Shown here: positions 1 to 5,178 of the stretch, piece by piece
How the letters are laid out: each line of letters opens with the position of its first letter
How positions within the stretch are numbered: the first letter of the stretch is position 1
Assembly (NCBI GenBank): GCA_903877945.1
Contig: CAIRFY010000652.1
Span: forward strand, 1 to 6,376
DNA from: an uncultured Oscillochloris sp.
GTDB lineage: Bacteria; Chloroflexota; Chloroflexia; Chloroflexales; Chloroflexaceae
Length of the DNA: 6,376 bases
Direction of reading: 5' to 3'
The notes under the pieces: model-generated
The model's database searches: none
The model's input: only the letters and a program-made list of their open reading frames with translations
What the model was told of the DNA's origin: nothing
Program-made: the position numbers and the translations under genes

Positions 1-171
1 CCGGGATACTTAAAATTTTCCCTTTCTCATACGGAGGACTGCTTTCGGTGTCGTGTGTGCCGATCCCGATGGCACTATTGTCCCAAGGACGTGTTAAGCG
101 TATGTTAGGGGGGATTTGTCGGGGTTTTAAGGAGCAGTGGTGATCTGTTCACGCGACTCCCGTAGCGCACG

Positions 172-184
172 CCGATTTAATCGG
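172..184. promoter_or_regulatory. Short perfect palindrome, possible operator
   Basis: CCGATT and AATCGG form a perfect 6-bp inverted repeat around one central T. It lies about 100 bases before the MFS start and just upstream of the candidate promoter. Its size and symmetry suit a dimeric regulator's binding site, but a 6-1-6 palindrome can occur by chance and no regulator gene is adjacent. Confidence 0.25.
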
Positions 185-200
185 AGCTTAACTGATTTTT

Positions 201-240
201 TCATCTGTATTCACATGCCTATGGTATAGATGATGATAAT
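201..240 (+). promoter_or_regulatory. Candidate promoter overlapping a dyad, MFS gene
   Basis: TCATCT (201-206) and AGATGA (228-233) are inverted repeats. The pairing extends to nine positions with one mismatch, and CAT/ATG at 214-216 and 221-223 also pair inside. TTCACA (210-215) and GATAAT (235-240) resemble -35 and -10 boxes, but the 19-bp spacing is long. TATAGA at 225-230 is an alternative -10 without a good partner. The dyad overlapping the boxes could be an operator. This is weak and based only on consensus resemblance. Confidence 0.22.
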
Positions 241-287
241 GCGTGTTTTTAAGGTGGTAGCTATCAACGAAAACGAAGAGGTTACGA

Positions 288-1577
288 ATGAGCGGAAGGC
301 ATACGCCGGTGCGTGCGACGATGCACGCCCTCTGGGCGGGCATCGTCGGCACTGGGCTGATCCGGGCCGGGGGGGCCGCAATCGGGCTGATGCTCCAACT
401 CTACGAGGCGCGCATCGGCATCCCGCCCCAGTTCGTCGGCCTGATCGGGGTGGCCTTCTACCTCACCGAGCTGAGCGGTGCGCCCATCTTTGGCGCGCTA
501 GTTGACCGGCGGGGCTGGCGGCCATTTATGCTGCTCGGCCCTGTGCTGGCGGCGGTCGCCGTACTGCTCACCTGGCTGACAACCGCTCTCACGCTGACGG
601 TGGCGCTGCCGCTTCTGTTTATCACCCGTCTGCTAGAGGGACTGGCGGTAGCGAGTAACACACCCGCCACGCTGAGCTTTCTCAGCGCCGCATCCATCGC
701 TGCCCCCGACCTGCGCGCCCGCACGACGGGCTACTTCCAGATTGCGGTGATCGGAGGCACAGCAGCGGGCGGGGTGCTTGGCGGGCTGCTCTACAGCCAG
801 TTCGATGTGAACGGCTTTATCGCCCTAGCGGCCTTCTATCTGCTCTGCTGGGTCGTTTTTCTGCGGGTGCCAGGTGCCTTGCCGGGCCAGCCTACGCCGG
901 AGACGCACCCCAACCCGGTCGCGGTACTCCGCCAACCGGCCCTCTGGGCCTTTGCACCAGCCTGGATCGCCGTCAACGCGGTCCTCGGGGTCTGGCTGAA
1001 TAATCTCGCCAACCAGCTTACCCTTGCCTGTGCGACGCCCCCGACGGCGCAGATTGCGGCGCTCTGTGCCGAAACCAGCGGCCAGCGCCTAGTGGGCGGC
1101 TCCAGCGCCGCAGCCGCAGGGATGATCTTCGCCGGGTTCGCGCTGGCGTTCAGCGTCGGCATGCTGCTCTGGACGCGCATCCTCCCGCGCATGCGCCCAA
1201 GCCTAGCCATGCTGTTGGCCGCCGGGGGTGGCCTGCTCGCCTGCGCACTCATTGTGCTGATCAACCACCAGCCGACCGCCGCAGGCCCGCCGATCCTGGC
1301 GCTGGTCGCGCTGGTCGCCGCTCTGCTCATCCTCAGCGGCTTCACGCCGGCGGCCCTGAGCGTTCTGATGGATCTGGCCGAACACAACGCGGCCAACCGG
1401 GGCACCGTGATGGGTGCCTACTCGGTGCTGCTGGGCGTGGGCCAGTTCATCGGCGGGGCTATCGGCGGCGTCTTCGCCGCCGCATCTGGCGTTGATGGAC
1501 TCATCCTGCTCACGCTGATCTTCACCGTGATCGCGGGGTTCTTCGTATTGATCTATCGCCAAATGGAGCCGCTATAG
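288..1577 (+). CDS. Major facilitator superfamily transporter
   Basis: This is a 429-residue integral membrane protein, a usual length for a 12-helix MFS permease. The loop after helix 2 holds the MFS signature GALVDRRGWRPF at 69-80, with D73, R74, R75 and G76. Helix 4 carries R114 and G118 in TRLLEG, and helix 5 is glycine-rich (GGTAAGGVLGG, 156-166), like motif C of H+-coupled antiporters. A central hydrophilic stretch (about 194-213) divides two six-helix halves. A predicted outside loop near 240-275 contains two cysteines (C248, C260) that could form a disulfide. The ATG at 288 is chosen because GAAGAGG (275-281) sits 6 bases upstream; an in-frame ATG at residue 12 lacks such a site. The substrate is unknown: drug efflux or solute export are possible, and neighbours give no clue. 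The gene converges on the glycosyltransferase gene and ends 9 bases before a strong hairpin. Confidence 0.9.
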   Translation: MSGRHTPVRATMHALWAGIVGTGLIRAGGAAIGLMLQLYEARIGIPPQFVGLIGVAFYLTELSGAPIFGALVDRRGWRPFMLLGPVLAAVAVLLTWLTTALTLTVALPLLFITRLLEGLAVASNTPATLSFLSAASIAAPDLRARTTGYFQIAVIGGTAAGGVLGGLLYSQFDVNGFIALAAFYLLCWVVFLRVPGALPGQPTPETHPNPVAVLRQPALWAFAPAWIAVNAVLGVWLNNLANQLTLACATPPTAQIAALCAETSGQRLVGGSSAAAAGMIFAGFALAFSVGMLLWTRILPRMRPSLAMLLAAGGGLLACALIVLINHQPTAAGPPILALVALVAALLILSGFTPAALSVLMDLAEHNAANRGTVMGAYSVLLGVGQFIGGAIGGVFAAASGVDGLILLTLIFTVIAGFFVLIYRQMEPL

Positions 1578-1586
1578 GGCCAGCTT

Positions 1587-1625
1587 TGGATGATTTGTGG
1601 CGGCGAAGCCGCCACAAATCATCCA
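1587..1625. terminator. Perfect 18-bp hairpin between convergent genes, probable bidirectional terminator
   Basis: The arms 1587-1604 and 1608-1625 are perfectly complementary over 18 bp around a GAA loop. The hairpin starts 9 bases after the MFS stop and ends 10 bases before the glycosyltransferase stop on the other strand. Position and stability suit termination in both directions. Neither exit side has a T-run, so it is not a canonical intrinsic terminator and may act as an RNA 3'-end stabiliser or a Rho-assisted stop. The apex GCGAAGC is a sequence known to form an exceptionally stable mini-hairpin in single-stranded DNA. Confidence 0.7.
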
Positions 1626-1635
1626 GAAGATCTCC

Positions 1636-2766
1636 TCACGCCGCCCGTCGGCGCAGGCTCTGCCGGTGCAGGGTGATCTGGTAGTGGCCGAGCAGTTCGT
1701 CCATCACCCGGCCCCAGGAGCGGCGTTCGGCTGCGGCGCGCCCGGCCGCGCCTAGCGCTGCGCACTGCTCGGGGGCGCGAACGAGCCGCAACGTCTGCGC
1801 ACGCAACTCGGCGGCGCTGCCGGGGGTGAACAGGGTGCCGGTTATACCATCGCGCACCATGTCGATTGCGCCGCCTGCCCGTGCAGCGACCACCGGTAGG
1901 CCCGAAGCCATCGCCTCCTGGATCACCTGCCCGAAGGTTTCGGTGTCCGACGGGAAGACGAATAGGTCGGAACTGGCGTAGGCCGTGGACAGATCCGCAC
2001 CGCGCAGGTAGCCTGTAAAGTGGGCGTTGCTGCCGAGGCGCTGCTCTAGGGCCGACCGGGCCGGGCCGTCGCCGACGAATACCAGCCGCGTGTTCGGCAG
2101 CGACGGCAGCACGTCGGCCAGCAGGTCGAGGCGCTTCTCGGGGGCCAGCCGACCAACGTAGAGTAGCACGCGCTCGTCCGGCTGCGCACCGACGGCTGTG
2201 CGCCAGGCAGCGCTACGGTGGCGCGGGTGAAAGCGCTCCGTGTCCACGCCACGGCCCCACAGGCGTAGTCGACGAAACCCGTGGTCGCGCAGGTCGGCAA
2301 TGGTGGCCAGCGAGGGACAGAGGGTGACGGCGCAACTATTATGCACCCAGCGCAGGTAGCGGTAGGCCAGTGTACGCAGAAATCCGAGCCCGTAATGCGC
2401 CGTGTAGGCCGGGAAATCGGTGTGGTAGGCACCCACGAGCGGCACACCAAGCTGACGGGCGGTGTGTCGCCCCGCAACGCCGAGGGCCATCGTGCCTGCG
2501 AGGTGAACTAGGTCGGGCCGGAAGCGCCGCAGTTGTGCGGTGAGACCGGGCTGCGGCGGCGTGATGCGCAGTTCGGGGTAGGACGGCAGCGGGACGCCGC
2601 GCAGCGGGATGATCTCGGCCCCGGCGTAGCTGGACACCGAACCCTCGGGGGCGACGAGCAGCGCCTGGTGGCCGTGGTCGCGTAGGTGTTCAAGCAGCCG
2701 ACATAGCGTGGTCACGACGCCGTTGACGTTGGGAAGAAAGGTCTCAGTAATCACTGCGACGCGCAT
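1636..2766 (-). CDS. GT4-family glycosyltransferase, MgtA/PimB mannosyltransferase-like
   Basis: This is a 376-residue GT-B fold enzyme, a normal length for the family. The N-terminal domain opens with MRVAVITETFLPNVNGVV (1-18), whose glycine-rich acceptor-side loop is typical of MgtA, PimB and SqdX relatives. YHTDFPAY (114-121) holds the conserved H115. The C-terminal nucleotide-sugar domain shows GRGVDTERF (171-179), YVGRLAPEK (203-211, with R206 and K211), VGDGP (231-235) and the E-x7-E motif at E276/E284. These indicate a retaining transferase using a nucleotide sugar, perhaps GDP-mannose, to build a glycolipid or surface glycan at the inner membrane face; donor and acceptor are inference. 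No membrane helix is evident, and the basic C-terminus (HRQSLRRRAA) could aid membrane contact. The start is well supported: AAGGAGG (2778-2772 on the minus strand) lies 5 bases before the ATG. A heptamer repeat array abuts its leader. The gene appears monocistronic. Confidence 0.93.
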   Translation of the reverse strand: MRVAVITETFLPNVNGVVTTLCRLLEHLRDHGHQALLVAPEGSVSSYAGAEIIPLRGVPLPSYPELRITPPQPGLTAQLRRFRPDLVHLAGTMALGVAGRHTARQLGVPLVGAYHTDFPAYTAHYGLGFLRTLAYRYLRWVHNSCAVTLCPSLATIADLRDHGFRRLRLWGRGVDTERFHPRHRSAAWRTAVGAQPDERVLLYVGRLAPEKRLDLLADVLPSLPNTRLVFVGDGPARSALEQRLGSNAHFTGYLRGADLSTAYASSDLFVFPSDTETFGQVIQEAMASGLPVVAARAGGAIDMVRDGITGTLFTPGSAAELRAQTLRLVRAPEQCAALGAAGRAAAERRSWGRVMDELLGHYQITLHRQSLRRRAA

Positions 2767-2782
2767 CCTGCCCTCCTTGATG

Positions 2783-2842
2783 GATTTTAGATTTTAGATT
2801 GCGGATTGCGGATTGCGGATTGCGGATTGCGGATTGCGGATT
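2783..2842. repeat. Heptanucleotide tandem array (2x GATTTTA, 6x GATTGCG)
   Basis: Two GATTTTA units (2783-2796) are followed by six perfect GATTGCG units (2797-2838) and a partial GATT. The array starts only 5 bases upstream of the glycosyltransferase SD site, so on the minus strand it lies where the promoter or 5' leader should be. The GATTTTA units read TAAAATC on that strand and could supply -10-like TAAAAT boxes. Heptamer arrays of this kind are known as STRR repeats in cyanobacteria and occur in other phyla. The last unit pairs with CCGCAAT (2845-2851), forming a 7-bp hairpin with a 5-base loop at 2833-2851. Confidence 0.93.
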
Positions 2843-2911
2843 TGCCGCAATAGGACGTGCTGCATGTGCCCAAACTGTCACGTACCTGCGAACCTTGTCT
2901 TCATTGCTTCT

Positions 2912-2931
2912 CTACGCGCAGTATGCGCTAG
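2912..2931. repeat. Small bulged hairpin in the left half of the palindrome
   Basis: CTA-c-GCGC pairs with GCGC-TAG around the loop AGTAT, giving 7 bp with one bulged C. It lies just inside the left terminal repeat. CCCG-cat-CGGG at 3095-3105 occupies the mirrored place in the right half. Confidence 0.4.
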
Positions 2932-2986
2932 GTGGATTGTGGGTGTGCTATCGGCAGGTTAAGTGTGCGCGAACGTCAGGTGAAGG

Positions 2987-3022
2987 GTTCTGCTCAGGGA
3001 AGTAGTCAACCGCTGACAGAAC
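2987..3022. repeat. Central hairpin of the palindrome
   Basis: GTTCTG (2987-2992) and TCAG (2994-2997) pair with CTGA (3013-3016) and CAGAAC (3017-3022). This gives a 10-bp stem with a single bulged C at 2993 and a 15-base loop. It sits close to the symmetry centre of the 281-bp element, as expected if the whole element is one long decayed palindrome. Confidence 0.5.
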
Positions 3023-3057
3023 GGTCGGGGATCCCAACTGCGCCGCTTTACCTAGCC

Positions 3058-3105
3058 TTAACTCGCACTTAGCATTCCTGCTACGGCGAGTTAACCCGCA
3101 TCGGG
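3058..3105. repeat. Two adjacent hairpins in the right half of the palindrome
   Basis: TTAACTCGC (3058-3066) pairs perfectly with GCGAGTTAA (3086-3094). Inside it, TAGCA (3070-3074) pairs with TGCTA (3079-3083) around a TTCC tetraloop, giving a stem, a small internal loop and a second stem. Immediately after comes CCCG-cat-CGGG (3095-3105). Such stacked stems would suit a folded RNA or an extruded DNA structure. No known RNA family was recognised. Confidence 0.5.
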
Positions 3106-3157
3106 CAGAATACAGATGCTCAGACAAGGTTCGCGGATACGTTACCGTTTGCGATGC

Positions 3158-3204
3158 TCGTAGTGGCGGCTTCAGCCGCACAGGCGCTGAAGCGCCCACT
3201 ACGA
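3158..3204. repeat. REP-like double hairpin with outer stem
   Basis: TCGTAGTGG (3158-3166) pairs with CCACTACGA (3196-3204). Between them lie two self-complementary segments: CGGC-TTCA-GCCG (3167-3178), and GGCGC-TGAA-GCGCC (3183-3196), whose last base is shared with the outer stem. The whole can instead form one long, slightly mismatched hairpin, since GCTTCAG and CTGAAGC also pair. The layout resembles REP/BIME-type extragenic palindromes. The core GTGGCGGCTTC is shared with the minus strand of the hairpin at 1587-1625. Confidence 0.7.
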
Positions 3205-3228
3205 ACCGTAAACCGTAAACCGTAAACC
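3204..3228. repeat. Heptanucleotide tandem array (3x AACCGTA)
   Basis: Three perfect AACCGTA units (3204-3224) are followed by a partial AACC. This is a second heptamer array, unrelated in sequence to the one at 2783-2842, and it directly abuts the REP-like hairpin. It lies about 60 bases upstream of phnC, so changes in copy number would move anything upstream relative to the phn promoter region. Confidence 0.85.
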
Positions 3229-3231
3229 TGG

Positions 3232-3254
3232 CACCTGAAACCTTGTCTCAGGTG
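3232..3254 (+). promoter_or_regulatory. Dyad in the phnC leader, possible operator or attenuator
   Basis: CACCTGA (3232-3238) and TCAGGTG (3248-3254) form a perfect 7-bp inverted repeat around a 9-base loop. Positions 3231-3248 also match the left terminal repeat of the upstream palindrome (2882-2900) at 16 of 18 aligned bases with one gap, so this is a partial third copy of that end, in direct orientation. The dyad lies just before a TATACC (3259-3264) that could be a -10 box, although no good -35 is seen 16-18 bases upstream. A binding site for a phn regulator is possible but unproven. Confidence 0.35.
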
Positions 3255-3269
3255 TGGTTATACCGACCG

Positions 3270-3287
3270 ATAAGGGATGCTCCTTAT
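3270..3287 (+). promoter_or_regulatory. Hairpin covering the phnC ribosome-binding site and start
   Basis: ATAAGG (3270-3275) pairs perfectly with CCTTAT (3282-3287) around the loop GATGCT. The left arm is the SD site, and the right arm reaches the first two bases of the ATG at 3286. If formed in mRNA, the hairpin would block ribosome access, suggesting translational control. A 6-bp stem with A/T pairs is only modestly stable. Confidence 0.4.
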
Positions 3288-4065
3288 GGCTCTCCTAGAG
3301 ATTCGTGATCTGCGCATGGTGTACCCGAACGGCCACGAGGCGCTGCGGTCGGTTTCGATGCAGGCAGAGCGCGGCGAGATTGTGGCGATCATCGGGCGCT
3401 CAGGGGCAGGCAAGAGTACCCTGTTGCGCTGTGTCTGCGGCCTCCAGCGGGCCACAAGCGGGGCGATCCATCTGGGCGGCGAGGATATTGTGGCGGCTGA
3501 TCGGCACAAGCTGCGCACCATGCGTCGGCGGATCGGCTTTATCTGGCAGGAGTACAACCTGGTGGATCGCCTGCCCGCGATCACCAATGTACTCACCGGG
3601 CGGCTAGGCTACGCTAACGCTGCCGCCAGCCTGATCGGCATCTTCGACCGGACGCACCGCGAGATTGCCGTGCGCAACTTGGATCGGGTCGGCCTGTACG
3701 AGAAGGCGAACCAGCGGGCCGACCGGCTCTCGGGTGGCGAGAAACAGCGCGTCTCAATCGCACGGGCGATGTCGCAGGAGCCGACGATCCTCCTGGCCGA
3801 CGAGCCGGTGGCCAGCCTCGACCCAGAGTTGGCCGAGCAGGTGATGGCCGACCTGTCCCGCGTGGCCCGCGAGGATGGCGTGACCACCCTCATTAACATC
3901 CATCAGGTCGAACTGGCCCGCGCCTTCGCCGACCGGGTGATCGGCATCGCCCAGGGCGAGGTGGTCTACGACGGGCCGCCGATTGGGTTGAGCGAGGCGG
4001 TGCTTGACCGAGTCTACCGCTTTGATCGCATGCCTCGTTTGGCAGTCGAAGTAGGAATTTCGTAA
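3286..4065 (+). CDS. phnC: Phosphonate-type ABC transporter ATP-binding protein
   Basis: This is a 259-residue cytoplasmic ATPase that powers import of a phosphonate-like ligand through PhnE. All ABC motifs are present and intact: Walker A GRSGAGKS (37-44), Q-loop Q88, signature LSGGEKQR (148-155), Walker B ILLADEP (168-174), D-loop ASLDP (176-180) and the switch H206. NVLTGRLGYA (101-110) followed by SLIGIF (115-120) is characteristic of PhnC rather than of general ABC ATPases. The length fits the family. The ATG at 3286 is preferred because AAGGG (3272-3276) lies 9 bases upstream. An in-frame ATG at 3277, three codons earlier, directly abuts that site with no spacer, though it is not excluded. 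The stop is 2 bases before phnE, so the two are almost certainly cotranscribed and translationally coupled. Confidence 0.95.
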   Translation: MALLEIRDLRMVYPNGHEALRSVSMQAERGEIVAIIGRSGAGKSTLLRCVCGLQRATSGAIHLGGEDIVAADRHKLRTMRRRIGFIWQEYNLVDRLPAITNVLTGRLGYANAAASLIGIFDRTHREIAVRNLDRVGLYEKANQRADRLSGGEKQRVSIARAMSQEPTILLADEPVASLDPELAEQVMADLSRVAREDGVTTLINIHQVELARAFADRVIGIAQGEVVYDGPPIGLSEAVLDRVYRFDRMPRLAVEVGIS

Positions 4066-4067
4066 AC

Positions 4068-4985
4068 GTGAAGAAACAAGGCTTGGTCTCTTCGATCAAG
4101 ACAGGCGCGGAGCTAGAGCGGCCTGCTGCGGTGCCACGCGAGCGACTGATCACCCCCTGGCCGCAGATCGATGTACGCCAGATCATCACGGCGGTCGTGT
4201 TGATTATGGTGGTCGGCTGGGCGCTGAATGGCTCAAAGGCCAACCCGGCATCCCTAGTTGAAGGCGTGCCGCACATTGTTGACTTTGTGACCCGGCTCTT
4301 CCCGCTGAAGTGGGACATGGACACCACCCTGCTGGCGGTACCCGCACCGCTCCAGGGTCTACTGGGTGCGCAGGTGACGCTGACGACGCCCCTGGTTCTT
4401 CCCTACATTGTCGAGACGCTCCAGATGGCGATTGTTGGCACGATCCTGGGCGTGACCCTCTCGCTGCCCCTGGGTCTGTTGGCGGCGCGCAACGTCTCGC
4501 CGCACCCGGCGGTGTACCAGGCCACGCGGCTCATCCTGAACATCAACCGGGCCATTCCCGAGATCATCTTTGCGCTGATCTTCGTGGCCGCCGTGGGCCT
4601 CGGCCCCTTCGGCGGGGTGCTGGCCCTGGGTGTGGGCGCAGTCGGCTCGCTGGCGAAACTCTACGCCGAGTCGATTGAGCAGATCGACCCGCAGCAGGTA
4701 CTCGCGGTGCAGGCCACCGGCGCTGGCCCGATGCAGACGTTCATCTACGGGGTGGTGCCCCAGGCGCTGCCACTCATCGCCACCTACTCGCTGCTGAACT
4801 TTGAGCACAATGTACGCTCGGCCACTATTCTGGGGCTAGTGGGTGCCGGTGGCATCGGATTCATCCTCCAGAAGTACATCAGCCTGTTCCAGTACCGCAA
4901 TCTCATGAGTACGCTGATCATTATCATCGTCATGGTCACGGTGATCGACCGGGTCAGCGACTCGCTGCGCAAGAAGTTGATCTAA
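4068..4985 (+). CDS. phnE: Phosphonate-type ABC transporter permease
   Basis: This 305-residue inner-membrane protein forms the channel that receives ligand from PhnD. After a polar N-terminus comes helix 1 (about 39-54), a long mostly extracytoplasmic segment (about 55-115), then the permease core helices (about 116-140, 160-180, 183-200, 235-245, 250-268 and 279-294). The cytoplasmic EAA-like loop that docks with PhnC is at about 211-235 (VQATGAGPMQTFIYGVVPQ). EHNVRSATILGLVGAGGIG (246-264) is a strongly conserved PhnE signature. It is slightly longer than many PhnE proteins, mainly in the N-terminal part. The start is GTG at 4068, 2 bases after the phnC stop, with AGGA (4053-4056) inside the phnC end as a distant SD; coupling to phnC probably aids initiation. 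Only one permease gene is present, so a homodimer is expected. Confidence 0.94.
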   Translation: MKKQGLVSSIKTGAELERPAAVPRERLITPWPQIDVRQIITAVVLIMVVGWALNGSKANPASLVEGVPHIVDFVTRLFPLKWDMDTTLLAVPAPLQGLLGAQVTLTTPLVLPYIVETLQMAIVGTILGVTLSLPLGLLAARNVSPHPAVYQATRLILNINRAIPEIIFALIFVAAVGLGPFGGVLALGVGAVGSLAKLYAESIEQIDPQQVLAVQATGAGPMQTFIYGVVPQALPLIATYSLLNFEHNVRSATILGLVGAGGIGFILQKYISLFQYRNLMSTLIIIIVMVTVIDRVSDSLRKKLI

Positions 4986-4988
4986 TGC

Positions 4989-5098
4989 GCCCTCACCCCC
5001 CAGCCCCCTCTCCCTGAGCGGGAGAGGGGGAGTCGGATGCGTCCTGTTGCGGAATATCTCCCCTCTCCCCGTGAGGGAGAGGGGCAGGGGATGAGGGC
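4989..5098. repeat. GC-rich inverted-repeat element between phnE and phnD
   Basis: Two inverted copies of a roughly 40-bp module (4989-5032 and 5058-5098) flank a short unique centre. Both ends read GCCCTCA inwards. Each copy also folds on itself: CCCCCTCTCCC pairs with GGGAGAGGGGG (5004-5014 with 5020-5030, 11 bp), and CCCCTCTCCC with GGGAGAGGGG (5060-5069 with 5075-5084, 10 bp). From memory, palindromes of this CCCTCTCCC type are common between genes in several bacterial groups, Chloroflexota included. No T-run follows either stem. Lying inside the operon, the element could partly terminate transcription or protect the phnE mRNA end. Confidence 0.8.
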
Positions 5099-5111
5099 AA
5101 CGAGGGCATCC

Positions 5112-5128
5112 CGGAGCGATGCGCTCCG
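5112..5128 (+). promoter_or_regulatory. Compact hairpin in the phnD leader
   Basis: CGGAGCG (5112-5118) pairs perfectly with CGCTCCG (5122-5128) around an ATG loop. It lies 50 bases before the phnD start and just after the larger inverted-repeat element. It could protect a processed phnD mRNA 5' end or act as an attenuator. The ATG in the loop is in frame with phnD but is not the likely start. Confidence 0.4.
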
Positions 5129-5178
5129 TAGCCATAGACCGTGTTGGTACAGATACCTCAGACGAAAAGGAGTGTTCC

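Larger units (their letters stand above)
1..287. other. Non-coding leader upstream of the MFS gene
   Basis: No convincing gene lies in this stretch. All three forward frames entering from the left edge stop by about position 143, and their short translations resemble nothing I recognise. The first 250 bases are visibly less GC-rich than the genes that follow. The stretch contains two dyad symmetries (172-184 and 201-233), a weak promoter-like pair, and the SD site GAAGAGG at 275-281 that serves the ATG at 288. The extreme left could be the tail of something outside the window, but nothing here shows that. Confidence 0.6.
2871..3151. mobile_element. Decayed 281-bp palindrome with 30-bp terminal inverted repeats, MITE-like
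   Basis: Positions 2871-2900 and the reverse complement of 3122-3151 match at 26 of 30 bases, with the last 13 identical. Further in, TTAAGTG (2959-2965) corresponds to CACTTAG (3066-3072), so the symmetry continues in degraded form towards a centre near 3011, which is itself a hairpin (2987-3022). No plausible protein is encoded; the two short open frames reading in from either side translate the mirrored ends into similar peptides only because of the symmetry. The size, lack of coding and terminal inverted repeats suit a non-autonomous miniature element. No clear target-site duplication is visible. A large structured RNA is the main alternative. Confidence 0.55.

Noticed and set aside
1..143. 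Left-edge frames, one with several cysteines (CFRCRVCRSRWHYC)
   Set aside because: They are open to the window edge but end within 143 bases. The cysteine spacing does not match a zinc-binding family I can name, and the sequence before the window is unknown.
140..229. GTG-initiated 29-codon upstream frame with AAGGAG at 129-134
   Set aside because: The SD-like spacing is good, but the peptide has no recognisable feature, the frame crosses the candidate dyads, and it may lie upstream of the transcription start. A leader peptide cannot be excluded.
230..505. 91-codon plus-strand frame starting before the MFS gene
   Set aside because: After the first 20 codons it is an out-of-frame reading of the MFS gene, giving an Arg/Pro/Gly-rich peptide typical of shadow frames in high-GC DNA.
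836..1405. Long minus-strand frame within the MFS gene
   Set aside because: It is antisense to a clear membrane protein, has no SD site or recognisable domain, and shows a composition typical of high-GC antisense frames.
2875..2892. Pho-box-like direct repeat CTGTCAC-n4-CTGCGAA
   Set aside because: The second half fits the enterobacterial PhoB consensus poorly, the site is about 400 bases from phnC, and the mirrored end of the palindrome does not keep the CTGTCA sequence.
2799..3005. Open frame giving MRIADCGLRIADCG followed by a 54-residue tail
   Set aside because: The start is only the GATTGCG array read in frame (a 21-base period gives a 7-residue repeat), the first codon is ATT, and no SD site precedes it. 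The tail is the left arm of the palindrome. Such peptides are a known artefact of heptamer repeats.
2948..3199. Minus-strand open frame of 83 codons containing QTVTYPRTLS
   Set aside because: Its resemblance to QTVTYLRTLS in the opposite-strand frame comes from the inverted terminal repeats. It runs through several hairpins and resembles no family.
2783..3228. CRISPR array in the repeat island
   Set aside because: The repeats are contiguous 7-mers without spacers, and the longer repeats are single inverted pairs. No cas gene is present.
5119..5178. Upstream ATG start for phnD adding 20 residues
   Set aside because: The ATG lies in a hairpin loop with no SD site, and the extra polar, acidic residues would bury the lipoprotein signal peptide. 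GTG at 5179 has a proper SD and lipobox.
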